Positions 7,914 to 17,028 are shown, numbered from the stretch's first letter. The stretch is DNA of 64,000 nt from Campylobacter helveticus (GCF_002080395.1 NZ_CP020478.1:1004886-1068885), one strand, 5' to 3'. The notes: a model not told the origin generated them from the letters alone. Numbers and translations: made by a program.

Positions 7914-8437
7914 ATTGCAACTCCTTTAATATCTTTTTTATTCACAAAGCCCCAATATCTACTATCAAAACTTCGCTCGTGTGTTCCCATTACAAAAAAT
8001 TGATTGTAAGGGATAGTGCCATTAAAGATAAAATTCTCAACACTTTTCCCCTTAATATCCGTATTTTTAGCCTTTCCTAAAAATACTCCATCGCAGTAAT
8101 AGGATAAATGTTTTGTTTTAAGAGTTTGCCCTCCTTGACACTTTACATATTTTCCAAAACTTGAACCTTTATCAAAATATCTTGTTTGCACGGGCAGAGT
8201 AAAATAAATTAAAGTATCATTTAGATTTTCATCTATTTTCTTTTTATAAACAAAAACATCTTTGTCGATACTTTTTGTATGAATTACCCCTACACCATAG
8301 AAATGAGAAACAAAAGAAATAATTGTGTAAAACGCTAAAAACACAACTATAGCAATCAGTGTTTTATCGCACAACTTTTGGATTGCTCTTTTATCTCGTG
8401 CTTTGTATTTTTCTTTAATTTTTTGCAAGAAATTCAA
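7901..8437 (-). CDS. S26-family conjugation peptidase (TraF/TrhF type)
   Basis: 178 residues: one N-terminal membrane helix (~26-47), then a periplasmic signal-peptidase-like domain. The probable catalytic Ser is S56 in HTKSIDKD and the Lys is K99 in YVKC. The conserved end box MGTHERSFDSRYWGFV corresponds to the GDNR...SRYWG box of type I signal peptidases. Such enzymes (TrhF, RP4 TraF) process pilin or other T4SS substrates in ICEs of the SXT/R391 and IncHI types, where they follow traC as here. It overlaps traC by 23 nt and traH by 13 nt, so it is part of one operon. Confidence 0.8.
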   Translation of the reverse strand: MNFLQKIKEKYKARDKRAIQKLCDKTLIAIVVFLAFYTIISFVSHFYGVGVIHTKSIDKDVFVYKKKIDENLNDTLIYFTLPVQTRYFDKGSSFGKYVKCQGGQTLKTKHLSYYCDGVFLGKAKNTDIKGKSVENFIFNGTIPYNQFFVMGTHERSFDSRYWGFVNKKDIKGVAIWAI

Positions 8438-10922
8438 TAGCCTCTCCTAACGGTATTCCTTGGTCGGTCAATTCTTTTATCTTAGCCTTATCCTTAGGGT
8501 CTGTCGTGGTAAGATAGTAGAAATATCTATCCATAACGAGCCTATAAGGAAGCTTGACATCATCGGGTGTCATCAAAAATAACTCTGAATACTCACCTTT
8601 TAATGTCATAATAGAACGCAAAATTTCCTTATCTTTTTCACCCAAATCAAAAACCTCAGATTTTAAAAGCATATTAACTGAGGTTTCAGTTTGTTTCATA
8701 AAAATTTTATAGGCTGAGTTATTGACAATTACAGTTCCAGCCCTACTTAATCCACCATCTCTAGGATTATAAATATCATCAAAACCCTGTGTTGCTATAA
8801 TTACGGAGGCATCATATTTTCTAGCTCTTCTATAAGCTTGTTCTATAAAGTCGTCCATTTTTGGATTTTTACCTAAGAAACGGTGGGCTTCATCGATAAT
8901 AATTTGAATTCTTGAATTTCTATCAGAACTCATATACATAAGCTGATTAATATGATAAATTAAAAGCATAATTAAAGGGTCTCTTAAATCATTATGCCCC
9001 TCAAGCCCCTTAAATTCAGTTACTATAAACTCTTTTTTTACATTAAATTCGCACGGACCATTAAAATATTTTCCATAAATACCCTCTTTGCAAAAAGGTC
9101 GTAACTGATTTGCAAAATCTTTAAAACGCATATCATCTATTTTAATTAACTCATCTCTAATATCGCTTACTTCCATAGTATTTCCCTTAGATAAAAACAA
9201 TATTTCCATAAGCTCTTGTATCTTTGATTTAATAAGCTTTTCATCTTCATCAGCCCTATGTTGATTTTTGGAACTTCCCAACATATAAATTAAATCCGAT
9301 AAATAATTTAAATCCTCCATAAAAGATTCTATATCATCATTTTTAAGACTACTAAAAGGATTAAAGCTTATAGGTTTAAGTGGGTCTAAGGCAAGATATT
9401 GTCCGTCAATTGTTTCACAAAGCTTTAAAAACGAATTGTCTTGGTCTATGATAAAAACCCTATCCCCTCTAGCATAAGAATTAAAAGCCAACATATTTAA
9501 AAGCACAGACTTACCAGCACCAGAAGTGGCAACCAAATAACCATTGTAATTTGAATTTGAAATAAACAAATCAAGCCCAGCGATTTGAGCCCTTCTCGAA
9601 AACAAAATCAAATTTGGAACATTAAGCTTAAAATCTGCCTCAAGAGGTATAAATTGAGAAATTTGGTCTGGAAACATCGAGCGGTATTTAGCCGTAACAT
9701 CAAAAACATATTCCTTATTAATCCCCATAGGCAAAGAAGCAATGAAATTAAGTTGATGTATGCCTAAAGCCTCATCCAACACAATGGCTTTTCCACCACC
9801 TTTGTTCCAATAAGAAATAATCGTATGGGCGTTTAAAGAAGCTTCATTGTAGCTGTCTCCACTAACAATTACATTTAAATCAAAAGCATAAAGTTTTTCT
9901 TTTTGATTGTCTATTCTCTCTAAAATAGACACGCTTTCTTTTTTGGCAGCGGCATATTGTCTAAATAAAGTTTCACTCCATTTTTGTGTCAAAAGCATAG
10001 AGTGGTTTCTTTTCACACCAGCAGTTCTTTTTTTTGGCAAAGGACAAATAGAAGCCGTAATGAGAAAAGTGTCCTTAAACTGATTATTATCTAATGCCCT
10101 ACTTATATAATCGCCTAATTTTTCTCCAAAATCACTTATATGAGCTTCTTGAGGAAGGGTTTGTGGGGTTAATGAAATAAAACTTCTACCATCAATTCTA
10201 ATTTCATCATCTTTAACTAATATTTTTGTGCTAGGCATAATTAATTGCCTATTAATATAACAATTTCTATCATAGGTTGGGATATTATTTAAATCATGAT
10301 TTCCGTTAAAAAGTTCCCAAAGTATAGGTTTTAAAAATTCAGGTTCCGCTATAACAGGTGAAAAATGGTTTGAGACCAATATGTTTTTAAGATTGTGTTT
10401 AAATAAGGTAAGCTCTTCTTTGTTTTCCGATTTAATAGACACCAAAAGAGAATAGTTTTTAAGTCTTGCTGTCATAGAATTTGAAATTCCCTCTTTGGTT
10501 TTCTTATAATAAAAATTTCCCATATTTTCAATCGCTTTATGAAGCAATTCATTATTTTCTCGAGAGGCTCTATTAAGGTGCATACTTTTCCAATATTCCA
10601 CAATATTTTTTATATTTTTGCTTCCTATTAGAGTAAATTGAATAAACATATTATCGGGAAGTTTATTTAGCATTTCCTCTACAGCAACAGCTGTAGATTC
10701 TCCCATTCTAATTCTGGGCGAACATATAAAAACAGTCCCATACGAACTGTCATTATTAATATATATCTCTTCCTTAAAATCATAATTCATATAAGGAAGA
10801 AAATCTGAAAATTTATATCTTTGCATACAAGAATTCCAAACATTAGTCTGCAACGAACTAATATCCTCAAATGGCTCTTTGATTTGATTAATTTGATTAG
10901 AGAAATAATCTTTTAAACTCAT
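8415..10922 (-). CDS. traC: TraC/VirB4-family T4SS ATPase
   Basis: 835 residues. Walker A (VATSGAGKSVLLNM, near residue 465) and Walker B (IIIDEAHRFLG, near 674) are intact. A later ATQGFDDIY segment fits the VirB4/TraC ATPase motifs. The N-terminal third matches TraC_F_IV-type domains (PQTLPQEAH...). TraC is the cytoplasmic, membrane-associated ATPase that drives F pilus assembly. The gene overlaps the upstream lipoprotein gene by 4 nt (ATGA-type) and the downstream peptidase gene by 23 nt. Confidence 0.92.
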   Translation of the reverse strand: MSLKDYFSNQINQIKEPFEDISSLQTNVWNSCMQRYKFSDFLPYMNYDFKEEIYINNDSSYGTVFICSPRIRMGESTAVAVEEMLNKLPDNMFIQFTLIGSKNIKNIVEYWKSMHLNRASRENNELLHKAIENMGNFYYKKTKEGISNSMTARLKNYSLLVSIKSENKEELTLFKHNLKNILVSNHFSPVIAEPEFLKPILWELFNGNHDLNNIPTYDRNCYINRQLIMPSTKILVKDDEIRIDGRSFISLTPQTLPQEAHISDFGEKLGDYISRALDNNQFKDTFLITASICPLPKKRTAGVKRNHSMLLTQKWSETLFRQYAAAKKESVSILERIDNQKEKLYAFDLNVIVSGDSYNEASLNAHTIISYWNKGGGKAIVLDEALGIHQLNFIASLPMGINKEYVFDVTAKYRSMFPDQISQFIPLEADFKLNVPNLILFSRRAQIAGLDLFISNSNYNGYLVATSGAGKSVLLNMLAFNSYARGDRVFIIDQDNSFLKLCETIDGQYLALDPLKPISFNPFSSLKNDDIESFMEDLNYLSDLIYMLGSSKNQHRADEDEKLIKSKIQELMEILFLSKGNTMEVSDIRDELIKIDDMRFKDFANQLRPFCKEGIYGKYFNGPCEFNVKKEFIVTEFKGLEGHNDLRDPLIMLLIYHINQLMYMSSDRNSRIQIIIDEAHRFLGKNPKMDDFIEQAYRRARKYDASVIIATQGFDDIYNPRDGGLSRAGTVIVNNSAYKIFMKQTETSVNMLLKSEVFDLGEKDKEILRSIMTLKGEYSELFLMTPDDVKLPYRLVMDRYFYYLTTTDPKDKAKIKELTDQGIPLGEAIEFLAKN

Positions 10923-11371
10923 CTTGTCCCCACATCATTCATATCAAAGATTCTCTCACTTGAGTCTTGATTGCTTCTAGGGTCGCTTAAAACAAACTCA
11001 CCCTCTTTGATTTTAATCCAGCTCTCACTATATCCGTGATAAATTCCATCATCGCTGACATAAGGAAAGGTTGTCATTTGAGCGAATAAGGGCTGTCTAA
11101 AAAGAGGCATTTTATTAGGTAGCTTTACCATATTCTCTTTTATGGCACTTTGCTGATTACTTTGTGCGAAAGAGGGAGAGTTTTTAAGCAAACCCTTAAT
11201 AAGTTCATCTTCATCTTGTTTATCTAAATCACTATATTTTAAATCCCCGACTAATAATCTTAACTCACTATCTACACTTGGCTCTTTAACCTTTACATTT
11301 TGTTTAGTGGCACACGCACTCAAAAGCAAAGCTGTGCCAAGAATTAATGCCGTGTTTTTTAATATTCTCAT
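10919..11371 (-). CDS. T4SS-operon lipoprotein with terminal SH3-like motif
   Basis: 150 residues with a lipoprotein signal (LLLSAC, Cys19). The C-terminal part contains SWIKIKEGEFV, which resembles WYKIEEGMFV in the next upstream gene product and WIKLKDGTYV at the end of the TraV-like protein. All three look like the last strands of an SH3-type barrel. It is probably an envelope component of the T4SS core. It overlaps traC by 4 nt and the upstream gene by 4 nt. No named F-plasmid counterpart recognised. Confidence 0.55.
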   Translation of the reverse strand: MRILKNTALILGTALLLSACATKQNVKVKEPSVDSELRLLVGDLKYSDLDKQDEDELIKGLLKNSPSFAQSNQQSAIKENMVKLPNKMPLFRQPLFAQMTTFPYVSDDGIYHGYSESWIKIKEGEFVLSDPRSNQDSSERIFDMNDVGTR

Positions 11372-11850
11372 TTTTTACTCCTAAAAGAAACCTTACTTGC
11401 TTCTACAAACATACCCTCTTCAATCTTATACCAAGCATTACCATAGCTTTCCTCTATGCCTTTAACATAAAGATTTGTCCCTTTTTGCACTGAGCCTACA
11501 ACCGCTGAAGCCTTATTTGGTTTAGAATAATATTTCGCACTTTCTATGGCTTTAGCAGGGATTATCTTCTTACCCTTTGCAAATTCATTTTTTGCTCTTT
11601 GTAAAAAGACAAAGCTATTTTCCTCAACATTTTTAGGCACTTTAATTGAAGCGTTTTGCTCGGCTCTTTTAATGCCTAGCTTATCTTCTAAAAGTTCAAT
11701 GCGTTTTTCTAGAGCTTGATTGTCTTTATAAAGTTTAATGACAGCCTTTTTTAAGAGCAAATTATTATCTTCTGCACTTAATGGACTTAAGGCAAAGCCC
11801 ATAGTAAGAGCAATTAAACTAGTCTTTTGTAACAATGCTTTTATGCACAT
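11368..11850 (-). CDS. exported SH3-like T4SS-operon protein
   Basis: 160 residues with a signal peptide ending SPLSA, a short coiled coil (LYKDNQALEKRIELLEDKLG), and a C-terminal SH3b-like domain (YYSKPNKASAVVGSVQKGTN, then WYKIEEGMFV). Bacterial SH3 domains often bind peptidoglycan or proline-rich partners, so an envelope scaffold role is plausible. The gene overlaps the TraV-like gene by 32 nt and the following lipoprotein gene by 4 nt. Not a standard F-plasmid gene; specific function unknown. Confidence 0.5.
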   Translation of the reverse strand: MCIKALLQKTSLIALTMGFALSPLSAEDNNLLLKKAVIKLYKDNQALEKRIELLEDKLGIKRAEQNASIKVPKNVEENSFVFLQRAKNEFAKGKKIIPAKAIESAKYYSKPNKASAVVGSVQKGTNLYVKGIEESYGNAWYKIEEGMFVEASKVSFRSKK

Positions 11851-12748
11851 AAGTTCCGTCCTTTAATTTAATCCAGCCTCCTTTTTCATAAAGAGCCTCT
11901 AATACTTCGCCTTTAAAGGCTATTCTTAATACGGGTGCTTTACAACTTGCCCCTGCTCTTATATTTGCACTATAAACGCAGACTTTAACAGTGTCATTAA
12001 TTTGCGTGATTGCTTCATTTGCATTAGGGGAGCAGTTTTCTTGTGTATTTTGAAGTGTATTGTTTAAATCATTTGTTTGTGATGAGTTAATTGAACTATT
12101 TAACTCATTTAAACTTGTATTCAAATCTAAAGCCTTGCTCTGATTGAAATCTAGGCTTTGATTATCATCATAAATGACAATACCATCTTTTGAATTTGTG
12201 GCATTTAATTCTTTTAGCTCTTTTAAATCCTTATTCTTTTTTACCACCTTTGCATTATGGTTTTTAGAAGTTGAGTTTTGAGTCTTTTTTTCTTTATGAT
12301 GATTTGATTGTTTGTTGGCATTTAAATCCTTTTTAATCGCTTTACTCTCTTTATCGTTTTCACTTACGATTGCAAGTCCTGCTTTTTCTTTAGCTTCTTT
12401 TTCATCGAGGTAATATCTAAAGATAGTTGGAGTTTCGTTTTGAATTTTGCGAATTTCTACTGCTTCAACCATTTCTTGTAGCTTTAGCTGTTTAAAAGCG
12501 ATATTATCATCACTCATCTTGCTTTTGTTTTGTTCTTTTTTGGCTACTTCTTTAGCGTATTCTTTATTTGCTTTTTTTCTAAACTCTTCCATATCAGAGC
12601 TTAAATCATACACCTCACTCACTGAGCCACAAATTCCGTTTTCCTTACCCTTTTCACAAGAAAAGCTTTCTTTATAAGGAAGCATACCGCACCCACAAAG
12701 AAGCGAGGCTGTGATAAAAGAAAGTAAGATTTGTTTTTGTTTTATCAT
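11819..12748 (-). CDS. traV: TraV-like outer-membrane lipoprotein with C-terminal SH3 domain
   Basis: 309 residues. The lipobox LLCGC is followed by GMLPYKESFSCEKGKENGIC, matching the F TraV pattern of a lipidated Cys, a 'F-x-C' motif and a second nearby Cys. TraV anchors the TraK/TraB core complex in the outer membrane. The middle is charged and Asn/Lys/Ser-rich (low complexity). The C-terminal ~55 residues form an SH3b-like domain (VCVYSANIRAGASCKAPVLR, WIKLKDGTYV). The family average is ~170-200 residues, so this version is extended. It overlaps the dsbC-like gene by 4 nt. Confidence 0.7.
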   Translation of the reverse strand: MIKQKQILLSFITASLLCGCGMLPYKESFSCEKGKENGICGSVSEVYDLSSDMEEFRKKANKEYAKEVAKKEQNKSKMSDDNIAFKQLKLQEMVEAVEIRKIQNETPTIFRYYLDEKEAKEKAGLAIVSENDKESKAIKKDLNANKQSNHHKEKKTQNSTSKNHNAKVVKKNKDLKELKELNATNSKDGIVIYDDNQSLDFNQSKALDLNTSLNELNSSINSSQTNDLNNTLQNTQENCSPNANEAITQINDTVKVCVYSANIRAGASCKAPVLRIAFKGEVLEALYEKGGWIKLKDGTYVHKSIVTKD

Positions 12749-13509
12749 TGTTTATCCTTAGTTAAGTAAGAATCAATCTTTTGCATATTTGCCCCATCAA
12801 TCACATCAATAATCTTGCTTGTGTTTTTCTCTACAACAAAAAGTTTAGGTGTGCCTTGGATATTTAGCTTTTCACCTAAAGCTTTCATATTATTTAATGT
12901 TTGCTCGGCTTCTTTAGTGGTTTTTACATCTAAGTCCTTTTGATTGTGTCTAATCGAAACAAAAGCTTCTTTGAAATCTTTAGAACTTAGAATTTGTAAA
13001 ATCCACTTTGTAGCGTTTTGATGAAAGGAAAGAGGATAAAAATTAATATAAACGCTAACATTATTTTTCATAAAATGCTCTTCTACCCTAGCACAAAAAG
13101 GACACTCAGGGTCAGTAAATAAGACAAAGTCATATTTTTTAGAGCCTTGATTAAAGTCTAGCTTCTTAGCATACTGCGTAAGCTCCTTTAAATCCATATC
13201 TTTGATTTGAGCTGCACTTAATTCACTTTGCCAAGCTTCTCTTTCATTTGCTGTAAGACTTACTCCTGTATTTGTATAAAGCTCACCGATAAAAATCACT
13301 CTTTTAAAAGGATTAACATAGAGTATATTGCCATTTGCTAAGTAAGCCTTATAAAAGCCATCAACTTCAGCCCTTTGCACCTTTTCTATTTTAGTGGAGG
13401 GGATAACGCCCTTAACCAAAGCTTCTTCTTGTTCTTCTATTAAAGTTACCGCACTTAAACTAGAAATTAGTAAAAGTGAGCTAAGTGTTATTTTTGAAAG
13501 TGTTTGCAT
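12745..13509 (-). CDS. DsbC-like periplasmic disulfide isomerase of the T4SS
   Basis: 254 residues with a signal peptide, a short N-terminal dimerisation-like region (VIPSTKIEKVQRAEVDGFYK...NGNILYVNP) and a C-terminal thioredoxin fold with the active site C136-P-F-C139 in FVLFTDPECPFCARVEE. The cis-Pro is visible in QGTPKLFV. The arrangement is that of DsbC/DsbG. DsbC homologues between traB and traV are typical of F-type ICEs and probably shape disulfides in the Cys-rich TraN- and TraH-like proteins made downstream. It follows traB by 3 bp. Confidence 0.88.
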   Translation of the reverse strand: MQTLSKITLSSLLLISSLSAVTLIEEQEEALVKGVIPSTKIEKVQRAEVDGFYKAYLANGNILYVNPFKRVIFIGELYTNTGVSLTANEREAWQSELSAAQIKDMDLKELTQYAKKLDFNQGSKKYDFVLFTDPECPFCARVEEHFMKNNVSVYINFYPLSFHQNATKWILQILSSKDFKEAFVSIRHNQKDLDVKTTKEAEQTLNNMKALGEKLNIQGTPKLFVVEKNTSKIIDVIDGANMQKIDSYLTKDKQ

Positions 13510-13512
13510 ATC

Positions 13513-14859
13513 TTATCCTTTTGTTTGATTGTTTTGAGGTTTTTTATCCTCTTTAGCTTGTTCTTCTAGGGTTTTTAATTCTAAAGTCGAAGTTGTGATG
13601 ATATTGACCTCTCTACCTGCTGAAATTTCAATCACAGGTGTAACTTGGTCTGCCATTTTTAAATAAAAGTCTGCTAATTTTTCTGCACTTTTTGAAAGTC
13701 CTTCAAAGGCTCCTGCTTGTAAGCTTTCTCCTGCGTCCATAGTGCCATTTGTTGTAGTAGTGCCTCCAAAGCCGTTTTGCGTAACGATTTGGTTTTGATT
13801 AGCAAAGCTTTCGCCTACCCCTTGTAAAAAACCTGCCACTAAGGTTCTTGCAAGTAAAGCACCTTGCTTGGTTACAACTTCGCCTCTTAAACCTAGCTTT
13901 CCATCTTCTCCTGTGGCGGCTCCCTTCATCGCCATATCTATTTTTTGTCCCTTATTTGTTACACAAGAGATATTATTAACCCTTATATAAGCTCTCTCAC
14001 TTGTTAAATCTCCATAACCCTCACCCATTAAAAAACAATCTTGTATGTCATAGCCAAAATTGTTTGGTAAGATAGAAAGGTCGCTTACTTTCATTAATAC
14101 AGGCAAAGGCTCAGTTTTAGCCTGAGTCATTGTTGGGGCGTCCATACCTGATAGTAAAACAGCTTTTACTATCGAGCCTGTTGGTATGATATGCCTATCA
14201 CTCTTTTTTTCTTTTTCTTCCTTAACTTCAGGTTTAGCAATATTTGTAAAGTTAAGAGAGTCCGTTAGAGGTGTGTAGCGAGTTTGTTCGATTTGTTCGA
14301 GTTCAGGGACTTTGCCAATATGAGTTAAGCCAAATTTGTTTGGATTTTCTATTTCACTACTTATATTATCCTCATTTAAATAATTAGGCGAAGGAAAATT
14401 TGTATATAAGCCTTTATCATTTGTAGGCTTAATGGATAAATTAGGAACCTTATCCTCGTTTGGAGTAATCTGAAGGCTATTCTTAGCCGTATTCTTTTCG
14501 GTTCTTTGAGTAGCTTCATTTTCTTTCTTCATATCAGTAATTATCTTTGTAAGCATACTTACTTGTTTTGATAACTCTTCATTTTTAGAATCTAAACTAT
14601 CAACCCTCTTTTTCGCTAAAGATAAATCATCATTTGCCTCACCCACCCATCTTGTTTTTGCCATTTCATCATCATTTACAAGATTGAAGTTGCCAACATT
14701 TTTTTGCTCTTTATTGCCGCCACTATCTGCTAAAAATAATAATGCTCCAGCAACAACTCCAATACCAGCAAAAATTATGATTTTATTTTTTCCCTGATTT
14801 TGTTGAGCTTCAGCCGGATTTTTATCATTACTAAAAAATTTCATAAAAGGATTTTTCAT
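13513..14859 (-). CDS. traB: TraB/VirB10-like T4SS core protein
   Basis: 448 residues: one inner-membrane helix at ~27-44, then a coiled coil (~75-118), a Pro/Asn-rich linker and a C-terminal VirB10-like domain with GSIVKAVLLSGMDAP, GYGDLTSERAYIR and RGEVVTKQGALLARTL. TraB spans the envelope and links TraK/TraV at the outer membrane to the inner-membrane machinery. The stop is 3 bp from the dsbC-like start, and the gene overlaps traK by 4 nt. Confidence 0.9.
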   Translation of the reverse strand: MKNPFMKFFSNDKNPAEAQQNQGKNKIIIFAGIGVVAGALLFLADSGGNKEQKNVGNFNLVNDDEMAKTRWVGEANDDLSLAKKRVDSLDSKNEELSKQVSMLTKIITDMKKENEATQRTEKNTAKNSLQITPNEDKVPNLSIKPTNDKGLYTNFPSPNYLNEDNISSEIENPNKFGLTHIGKVPELEQIEQTRYTPLTDSLNFTNIAKPEVKEEKEKKSDRHIIPTGSIVKAVLLSGMDAPTMTQAKTEPLPVLMKVSDLSILPNNFGYDIQDCFLMGEGYGDLTSERAYIRVNNISCVTNKGQKIDMAMKGAATGEDGKLGLRGEVVTKQGALLARTLVAGFLQGVGESFANQNQIVTQNGFGGTTTTNGTMDAGESLQAGAFEGLSKSAEKLADFYLKMADQVTPVIEISAGREVNIITTSTLELKTLEEQAKEDKKPQNNQTKG

Positions 14860-15638
14860 TTTTGATTCCTTCCACCCTTAGTAATGATGACAATTTGAGC
14901 TTTAGAATAAGGAAGCAAGTGATTAACTTCATTGTTATAATAAATGCTAATTGCTTTTGGAGCTTCCTTAGCAATGCGTATATAATCTTTTAAATCTAAA
15001 ACAATAGCCTTATCCGTCTTATTCTCCACCTCAAGTAAAGTTGCCCTATATAAAACTCCATCATAATTCATAAGCTCTTTAGTGATTAATGTGCTATTTT
15101 TACTTAACACCTTATCAATCTTTTTAGTTTTATATCCTTGCGGTGTGCCACCCTTTAAAATACTTTCAGTGATTTTTGCCATGGTCTTCATATAAGAATC
15201 ATCACTTTCGTATTTCAAAATCTCTTCTTTACTTGCAGAAAAATCATTAATGATGATAGTTTCAGCTTCCATATCTTTAGGATTAAGAGAAAAAGAATAA
15301 GTTTTTGAAGCGGTTACAAAAAACACCTCACTATTTCCTGCCTTATCATAAACAATTTCAGGCTCACCTATGGGTTCGACTTGATTTTTACCTGTAACTC
15401 TAACCTTTTCCTTTTGTATAGGTAAAAATTTGATAAAGGCTTGATTATCGCTAATCTTTATATCAATACCCTTTTCCTTAGAATAGGCTACATCTAAGAT
15501 TTGAGCGGGTAAAACAATTCTATTTACACTGCTATTTGATACATTTATATTGATAATATCGCTACTTGGATTATCGATAATGTTAAGAGCAAAAAGGCTC
15601 TTACTTAAAGCGAGTGCAAGTAAAAGGGATTTTTTCAT
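14856..15638 (-). CDS. traK: TraK/VirB9-like T4SS core protein
   Basis: 260 residues with a signal peptide. It shows the TraK pattern: an N-terminal beta domain starting with SVNRIVLPAQILDV and a C-terminal domain including YRATLLEVENKTDKAIVLD. TraK is periplasmic and secretin-like, bound by TraV and TraB at the outer membrane. It overlaps traE by 4 nt and traB by 4 nt, and occupies the standard traL-E-K-B position. Confidence 0.85.
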   Translation of the reverse strand: MKKSLLLALALSKSLFALNIIDNPSSDIININVSNSSVNRIVLPAQILDVAYSKEKGIDIKISDNQAFIKFLPIQKEKVRVTGKNQVEPIGEPEIVYDKAGNSEVFFVTASKTYSFSLNPKDMEAETIIINDFSASKEEILKYESDDSYMKTMAKITESILKGGTPQGYKTKKIDKVLSKNSTLITKELMNYDGVLYRATLLEVENKTDKAIVLDLKDYIRIAKEAPKAISIYYNNEVNHLLPYSKAQIVIITKGGRNQK

Positions 15639-16219
15639 TTTTTATCCTTTGTCTTATCATTTTTTCCTTCTTCAATTAAAATATCATTTAAAACAAATCT
15701 ACCCTGATTGATTTCATAATGGATATTTACAATACTTTGAGAAGAACGCACAACCTTATCCCCTATAATGTCTTTAACAACACCAAAAACTTTAATCAGT
15801 CCTTTTGTATCTGCGTCAATAGCAGAAACAAAAAAGGTTCTGCTAATAGCATTGTCTGTGATATAGTTTGATTGCTCCAAAAGCTTGATTTTTACTTCAT
15901 TGTAGAATTTAGAATCTACTAAAGTTAAAAGATTTTCAATATTATTATTAGCGTTTTCCTTAGTGATATTTAAAAGATTAAAAGAAACAAACTGCCCCAT
16001 TTCGTGTAAATAAGTTTTAGAAACTTCATTGCCAGCTATCCAAAATTCTTGATTGATGATTTTTGGAGGCATAAAGACAACTTTTTGAGAGTCTGTTCGT
16101 GAAACTATAATCCATATGAGAAAAACAATTAAAAGACTTAAAATAAGCGTTACCGTTCTAAATGTGATATTCTCTAAAAGATATTTATCCATTTTATTTT
16201 TATATTTATCAAACAACAT
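15635..16219 (-). CDS. traE: TraE/VirB8-like T4SS protein
   Basis: 194 residues with a single N-terminal membrane helix (LLSLLIVFLIWIIVS) and a periplasmic NTF2-like domain (NEVKIKLLEQS, SRTFFVSAID, FGVVKDIIGDKVV), the architecture of F TraE and VirB8. Position directly after traL (gap of 0 bp) and before traK supports the call. Confidence 0.85.
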   Translation of the reverse strand: MLFDKYKNKMDKYLLENITFRTVTLILSLLIVFLIWIIVSRTDSQKVVFMPPKIINQEFWIAGNEVSKTYLHEMGQFVSFNLLNITKENANNNIENLLTLVDSKFYNEVKIKLLEQSNYITDNAISRTFFVSAIDADTKGLIKVFGVVKDIIGDKVVRSSQSIVNIHYEINQGRFVLNDILIEEGKNDKTKDKK

Positions 16220-16579
16220 TTACGCTCCTAGAAAATATCTCATATAAGAGGGAGGTAAAGTTTTAGGCTGTCTAAGTCCTAACATATAAAGTAAATGAAA
16301 GAAAAAGCCTTTGACTTTTGATTTTTTAAGTTTTTCATAATATTTTGCAGCAACAACTCCTATCATAAAAAATACGCTAAAAGCTATTGCACCTTTACCA
16401 AACATAATAGCTACGGCAAAAAATATGCAAAACACCATTAATGTATCAACCTCCCAATTCCCAAACATAGGCTTGGTGTCGATAAACTTGTTAATTTCTA
16501 CATAACCGTTCTGATTTTTAGCCAAATTTAACTCCATAAAATTCAATAATTGATAGGGGCTTAAAGCCCCTACCGTCAA
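16220..16579 (-). CDS. traL: TraL, inner-membrane T4SS protein
   Basis: 119 residues. After a cytoplasmic-type N-terminus with FIDTKPMFGNWEVDTLMV come two close hydrophobic segments, then a basic tail (LPPSYMRYFLGA). This matches TraL of F-type systems (VirB3-like). It overlaps the pilin gene by 4 nt and abuts traE. Confidence 0.85.
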   Translation of the reverse strand: MTVGALSPYQLLNFMELNLAKNQNGYVEINKFIDTKPMFGNWEVDTLMVFCIFFAVAIMFGKGAIAFSVFFMIGVVAAKYYEKLKKSKVKGFFFHLLYMLGLRQPKTLPPSYMRYFLGA

Positions 16580-16860
16580 AAAGTCGCAGCATTGATAGTT
16601 TCAATAATGGTTGTCCCTTGAGTTACCAACACTGCAAAACCTAGCATTAAGAAAAATTGCAAGATTGAACCTGCAAATGCTCTCCATACGCCTACACAAA
16701 AAAGTAGCAAAGCTATAATTCTAGATACATAAGTATCATTTAACCAGCCACTAACCGTGTCCCATAGCCCTTTTGCACCAATACTATCAGTATTACCTGC
16801 AAAAGCACTAGTTGCCAAAAACCCTAATATAAAAATTAGGAATACGATATTTTTTTTCAT
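16576..16860 (-). CDS. pilin-like protein (TraA/VirB2 type)
   Basis: 94 residues from the ATG at 16860, which is preceded by GAGGTAAAG. An in-frame TTG 18 nt upstream has no ribosome site. A signal peptide ends AFA before GNTDS, leaving ~73 residues with two hydrophobic helices and a short hydrophilic loop, as expected for a conjugative pilin. It is the first gene of the T4SS operon, directly before traL, where F-type systems keep traA. The S26 peptidase encoded downstream could process it. Pilins diverge quickly, so the call rests on size, topology and position. Confidence 0.7.
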   Translation of the reverse strand: MKKNIVFLIFILGFLATSAFAGNTDSIGAKGLWDTVSGWLNDTYVSRIIALLLFCVGVWRAFAGSILQFFLMLGFAVLVTQGTTIIETINAATF

Positions 16861-16867
16861 CTTTACC

Positions 16868-16918
16868 TCAAATGACAATCTTGTAAATCTCTAAACCGAC
16901 ATTTGAATTAGACAAATG
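16868..16918 (-). promoter_or_regulatory. possible alternative hairpins in the pilin leader
   Basis: The minus-strand leader carries CATTTG (16913-16918), CAAATG (16900-16905) and CATTTGA (16868-16874, touching the GAGG ribosome site). The middle element can pair with either outer one, giving two mutually exclusive hairpins, one of which occludes the ribosome site. This is a structural prediction only. Confidence 0.3.
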
Positions 16919-16956
16919 AAAACATTTATAGAAAAATATTCCATAAATTACTTGAT

Positions 16957-16969
16957 ATTATACATTATA
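16957..16969 (-). promoter_or_regulatory. T4SS operon promoter, two tandem -10 boxes
   Basis: Two TATAAT hexamers on the minus strand (complement of 16957-16962 and 16964-16969) precede the pilin ATG by ~100 nt. They are the only strong -10 sites pointing into the operon from this divergent spacer. Confidence 0.55.
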
Positions 16970-16980
16970 ATATTGTAATT

Positions 16981-17000
16981 TATTCTTAAATATTCTTAAA
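16981..17000. repeat. tandem 10-bp direct repeat between the divergent promoters
   Basis: TATTCTTAAA occurs twice in direct succession, midway between the leftward T4SS promoter and the rightward promoter at 17029-17034. It could be an operator or an iteron for the adjacent initiator-like protein. Confidence 0.35.
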
Positions 17001-17028
17001 ATTAAAGAGATTATTAAGCGTTAATTTG

